Assembly: GCA_944332375.1 (NCBI GenBank) | Contig: CALVJU010000033.1 | Coordinates: forward strand, 1-15,783 | DNA: 15,783 nucleotides | Direction of reading: 5' to 3' | Source of the DNA: an uncultured Bacilli bacterium | Lineage (GTDB): Bacteria > Bacillota_I > Bacilli_A > RF39 > UBA660 | Shown: in pieces, positions 13,881-15,783 of the stretch | How the letters are laid out: the number at the start of each line of letters is the position of its first letter | Position numbering within the stretch: the first letter of the stretch is position 1 | Made by a program: the position numbers and the translations under genes | The notes under the pieces: generated by a model | What the model saw: the letters and a program-made list of their open reading frames with translations, nothing else | What the model was told of the DNA's origin: nothing | Database searches by the model: none

Positions 13881-15326
13881 TTAATTCTGTTTTTTTATTT
13901 TACGTTGATAGATAAATGTTCCACCCATAATCAAACCTGATACCACACAAACACCAAGAATTAGTAAGATTGAATCACTTGTTCCTGGATTTTGTGCATC
14001 TACTATATCTGTAGTATCTTCTGGAGTTGTTGGTTCCTCTGTTGATGGAGTGTCATCAGGATCTGTTGGTGTTTCTGGATCCGTTGGCTCTACAGGAGTC
14101 TCTGGATCTTCTGGATCAGTAGGTTCTTCGATGTCTTCTATCTCATCCGTCATATTTGGCCAAAATTCTACTTCAAAGTTAGAATCTGTATTTCCTCTTT
14201 CCAAGAAGAAGATTTTCATTGTATGTTTTGTTCCATCTTGATAAGTATATCTTGTTGTTTCTTGATTTTCATTGACTTCTTTTACAAGATTATTTGTAAC
14301 ATATTCGCTATCTTCTCCTAAGGCAGCCTCATAGATATCACCTAAATAATAGCGATTTGTATTTTCTTCTGTTACCGCACTTTCAACACCAGGTTTTACA
14401 ACGACTTCACCGGTCGCGAAATTAATTTCTGTTGTTAATTCATTATGAATTCCTCCCATATCAGAAACTAAAACACCATCGATAAAAATCCAAATATCAT
14501 CATCCCCTGTAAAGCGGAATGTCATATCTTGTTCTTCATTCGTTTCTTCATTCGTTGTTTTTCCATTTTTCATTTGCGCAAAATCAGTCTCAATCGTCAT
14601 ACCTAAATAATGATTTAAAATAGGACTTGTAGAATCTACTGGCTTATTTACTAATTCATCATCGACAACTTCAAATAAGTCTGTCGCTTTGTTTAAAGGG
14701 AAAAATTGACCTTGTACACGTACTCCATTGACTGCAGGACTACTATATAATTGAAATTGATTTGTTGCTTCATTATATTCAGCAAAATTCTTAGCAGAAC
14801 TATAATAGTCTCCTGTACTAGCAGAATGTAAGAATAACCCTTTTACGTCTTGATAAGCAGTTCTATATTCCACATCCATATCTGGATTAAATAAATATTC
14901 TAATGATTCATTGGTACGATCAGAAATCCATTCCGTTGCTTGAATATCTTCTTCAGAAATATTTAATACTGGATAACCATTCTCATTTAAAGTTGGCGCA
15001 ACAATTCCAGTTACTGGTACCCATGGATTGCTCCTATCCCATGCATTCCAACGTCCAAAGTCTAACACTACACCATTTTGTCCATTTCGATCTTGGTCTG
15101 TTGTACTGTGAAATAGTAACAAATGATCAATATTGATCCCAAAATTTTCACGTGATTCTGGATCAATCACATCTTCTCCCTCTTGTAACCAATAATCAAA
15201 TAAATTCACTTTGAAATCATATGTTCCATTAGATTCTACAACATAATCACTGATTTCTTTTGCTTGTCCAATACTAGGAACACCCAGCAATAAACTAACC
15301 ATTAATACAGCAAATAGTTTCTTCAT
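13881..15326 (-). CDS. Secreted fibro-slime domain surface protein with sortase-like tail
   Basis: 481 residues. A signal peptide (MKKLFAVLMVSLLLGVPSIG, cleavage likely after QA at 22) leads to a beta-rich ectodomain. The fibro-slime core is clear: MTFRFTGDDDIWIFIDGVLV (268-287) followed by SDMGGIHNELTTEINFATGE (288-307), then TMKIFFLERGNTDSNFEVEF (369-388), which corresponds to the PA14-like end of the domain with its acidic, probably metal-binding loop. A spacer of Pro/Thr/Glu/Asp repeats (about 397-440) crosses the cell wall. The end is QNPGTSD (445-451), hydrophobic 453-473 and YQRKIKKQN, a sorting-signal layout with NPGTS in place of LPxTG. It probably displays a binding or adhesion domain. 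AGGAGGAG precedes the ATG. Its own strong promoter and terminator make it monocistronic. Confidence 0.88.
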   Translation of the reverse strand: MKKLFAVLMVSLLLGVPSIGQAKEISDYVVESNGTYDFKVNLFDYWLQEGEDVIDPESRENFGINIDHLLLFHSTTDQDRNGQNGVVLDFGRWNAWDRSNPWVPVTGIVAPTLNENGYPVLNISEEDIQATEWISDRTNESLEYLFNPDMDVEYRTAYQDVKGLFLHSASTGDYYSSAKNFAEYNEATNQFQLYSSPAVNGVRVQGQFFPLNKATDLFEVVDDELVNKPVDSTSPILNHYLGMTIETDFAQMKNGKTTNEETNEEQDMTFRFTGDDDIWIFIDGVLVSDMGGIHNELTTEINFATGEVVVKPGVESAVTEENTNRYYLGDIYEAALGEDSEYVTNNLVKEVNENQETTRYTYQDGTKHTMKIFFLERGNTDSNFEVEFWPNMTDEIEDIEEPTDPEDPETPVEPTDPETPTDPDDTPSTEEPTTPEDTTDIVDAQNPGTSDSILLILGVCVVSGLIMGGTFIYQRKIKKQN

Positions 15327-15358
15327 TCTTTCTCTCCTCCTACTTTTTTATTCTTTTC

Positions 15359-15372
15359 TCGTCAAGTGACGA
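15359..15372 (-). promoter_or_regulatory. Leader hairpin before the fibro-slime gene
   Basis: TCGTC-AAGT-GACGA on the plus strand, extended by T/A pairs with one bulge; in the mRNA it forms just upstream of the AGGAGGAG. There is no U-tract, so it is not a terminator. It may stabilise the mRNA or be a protein-binding site. Confidence 0.4.
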
Positions 15373-15442
15373 AAAAAGTGGTGTACCCTTTCAAAGAACA
15401 ACAATAATAGATGTCTCCTACTTGATACCCTCACCTATTTTA

Positions 15443-15471
15443 ATCATAACCCAACTTAAAAAAATTGTCAA
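15443..15471 (-). promoter_or_regulatory. Strong promoter of the fibro-slime gene
   Basis: Minus strand TTGACA (15471-15466), 17 nt, TATGAT (15448-15443). Predicted start near 15436, so the leader is about 110 nt and contains the hairpin at 15359-15372. Confidence 0.75.
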
Positions 15472-15497
15472 TACTTGTTTTGGACGATTCATTCATA

Positions 15498-15524
15498 GAA
15501 AAAGAAGGAAAACCCTTCTTTTTC
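15498..15524 (-). terminator. Terminator of the ASCH-domain gene
   Basis: GAAAAAGAAGG-AAAAC-CCTTCTTTTTC, a perfect 11-bp stem with a 5-nt loop, 23 nt beyond the stop at 15547. On the minus strand the 3' arm itself is CCTTCTTTTTC, giving a U-rich end. Confidence 0.7.
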
Positions 15525-15546
15525 AAACTATTCAAAAGGAAAAAAG

Positions 15547-15783
15547 CTACGCAAAAAGAATTGCGACAACTCCATATTTTTCTTGATCTTCTTTTGTATA
15601 AAAACGTTCCATCTCTTTCAAATACTGTTCTATGGGACATCCTTCTAAATAAATTCGTTTCATCTCATAGTGACGCGCTAACGTTTCAAAATTCGGAAAG
15701 TACTCCAGTGCTTTTACTGTCTTTGTTATCTTCTCATCATCGTGTGGTCTTTTCAAAAAAATAAGAGTATCTCCAACGTGAAG
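15547..15783 (-). CDS. ASCH-domain protein, C-terminal part (cut by window edge)
   Basis: The frame is open from the window edge (15783) to TAG at 15549-15547, giving 78 residues of a longer protein. It reads LHVGDTLIFLKRPHDDEKIT, a V-G-D beta turn typical of PUA-like ASCH domains, then KALEYFPNFETLARHYEMKR and finally MERFYTKEDQEKYGVVAILF. The FYTKEDQEKYGVVAI ending is the hallmark of ASCH proteins, where a phenylalanine/tyrosine helix precedes the last strand. ASCH domains are thought to bind RNA or modified nucleosides. The true start lies outside the window; an internal TTG at 15756 should not be taken as the start. Confidence 0.8.
   Translation of the reverse strand, partial: LHVGDTLIFLKRPHDDEKITKTVKALEYFPNFETLARHYEMKRIYLEGCPIEQYLKEMERFYTKEDQEKYGVVAILFA

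Noticed and set aside
14050..14241. Plus-strand Ser/Gly-rich frame
   Set aside because: It is the complement of the Pro/Thr/Glu/Asp spacer repeats of the fibro-slime protein.
15465..15764. Plus-strand 99-codon frame
   Set aside because: It is antisense to the ASCH-domain coding region and runs through that gene's terminator hairpin; the minus-strand frame has clear family motifs.

Overview
The window reads as chromosomal DNA of an AT-rich Gram-positive bacterium (Bacillota, possibly a gut Erysipelotrichia-like lineage; the exact taxon is inference). Supporting signs are strong AGGAGG-type ribosome binding sites, TTGACA/TATAAT promoters, a Gly-rich DUF2207 membrane protein, and a secreted protein with a Pro/Thr/Glu spacer and a sortase-like C-terminus. 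No rRNA, tRNA, CRISPR array or complete insertion sequence was seen.

Bases 1 to about 5000 look like accessory DNA. They hold a DinD/BRO-N protein cut by the window edge, a YhcG/DUF1016 PDDEXK nuclease, a broken P-loop kinase-like gene, an unknown 145-aa gene divergent from a stand-alone HTH protein, a CYTH-domain gene, and two short fragments that both resemble the same stretch of RhuM proteins, one on each side of the CYTH gene. dinD and the YhcG gene carry an almost identical ~42-bp element at nearly the same distance upstream (46 and 47 nt from the start codon), containing the TTGACA of a probable promoter. DinD, YhcG and RhuM families are common in defence or restriction-modification islands, so this part is best read as a decaying mobile or defence island.

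Bases 4300 to 8000 are mostly minus strand. An XRE regulator with three membrane segments, a four-helix membrane protein and a 52-aa protein form a tightly packed set, with CYTH downstream. Upstream lie a GNAT acetyltransferase and an unknown 194-aa protein, each with its own promoter and the latter with a clean terminator. A large DUF2207 membrane protein runs on the plus strand (8194-10374) and meets the next operon at a shared bidirectional terminator.

Bases 10410 to 13715 hold the most interesting unit: a three-gene minus-strand operon with its own extended -10 promoter. In order of transcription it encodes a glutathionylspermidine-synthase-like ATP-grasp ligase, an unrecognised 213-aa protein and a homospermidine-synthase-family enzyme. 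One enzyme that makes or remodels a polyamine next to one that joins amines to carboxylates suggests an uncharacterised pathway for a polyamine conjugate; this is inference.

Upstream of it is a secreted fibro-slime-domain surface protein (13881-15326) with a strong promoter and a hairpin leader, and at the right edge the C-terminal part of an ASCH-domain protein. Several start codons were moved inward from the longest reading frame because the ribosome binding site, or in one case the promoter, lies inside the longer version.
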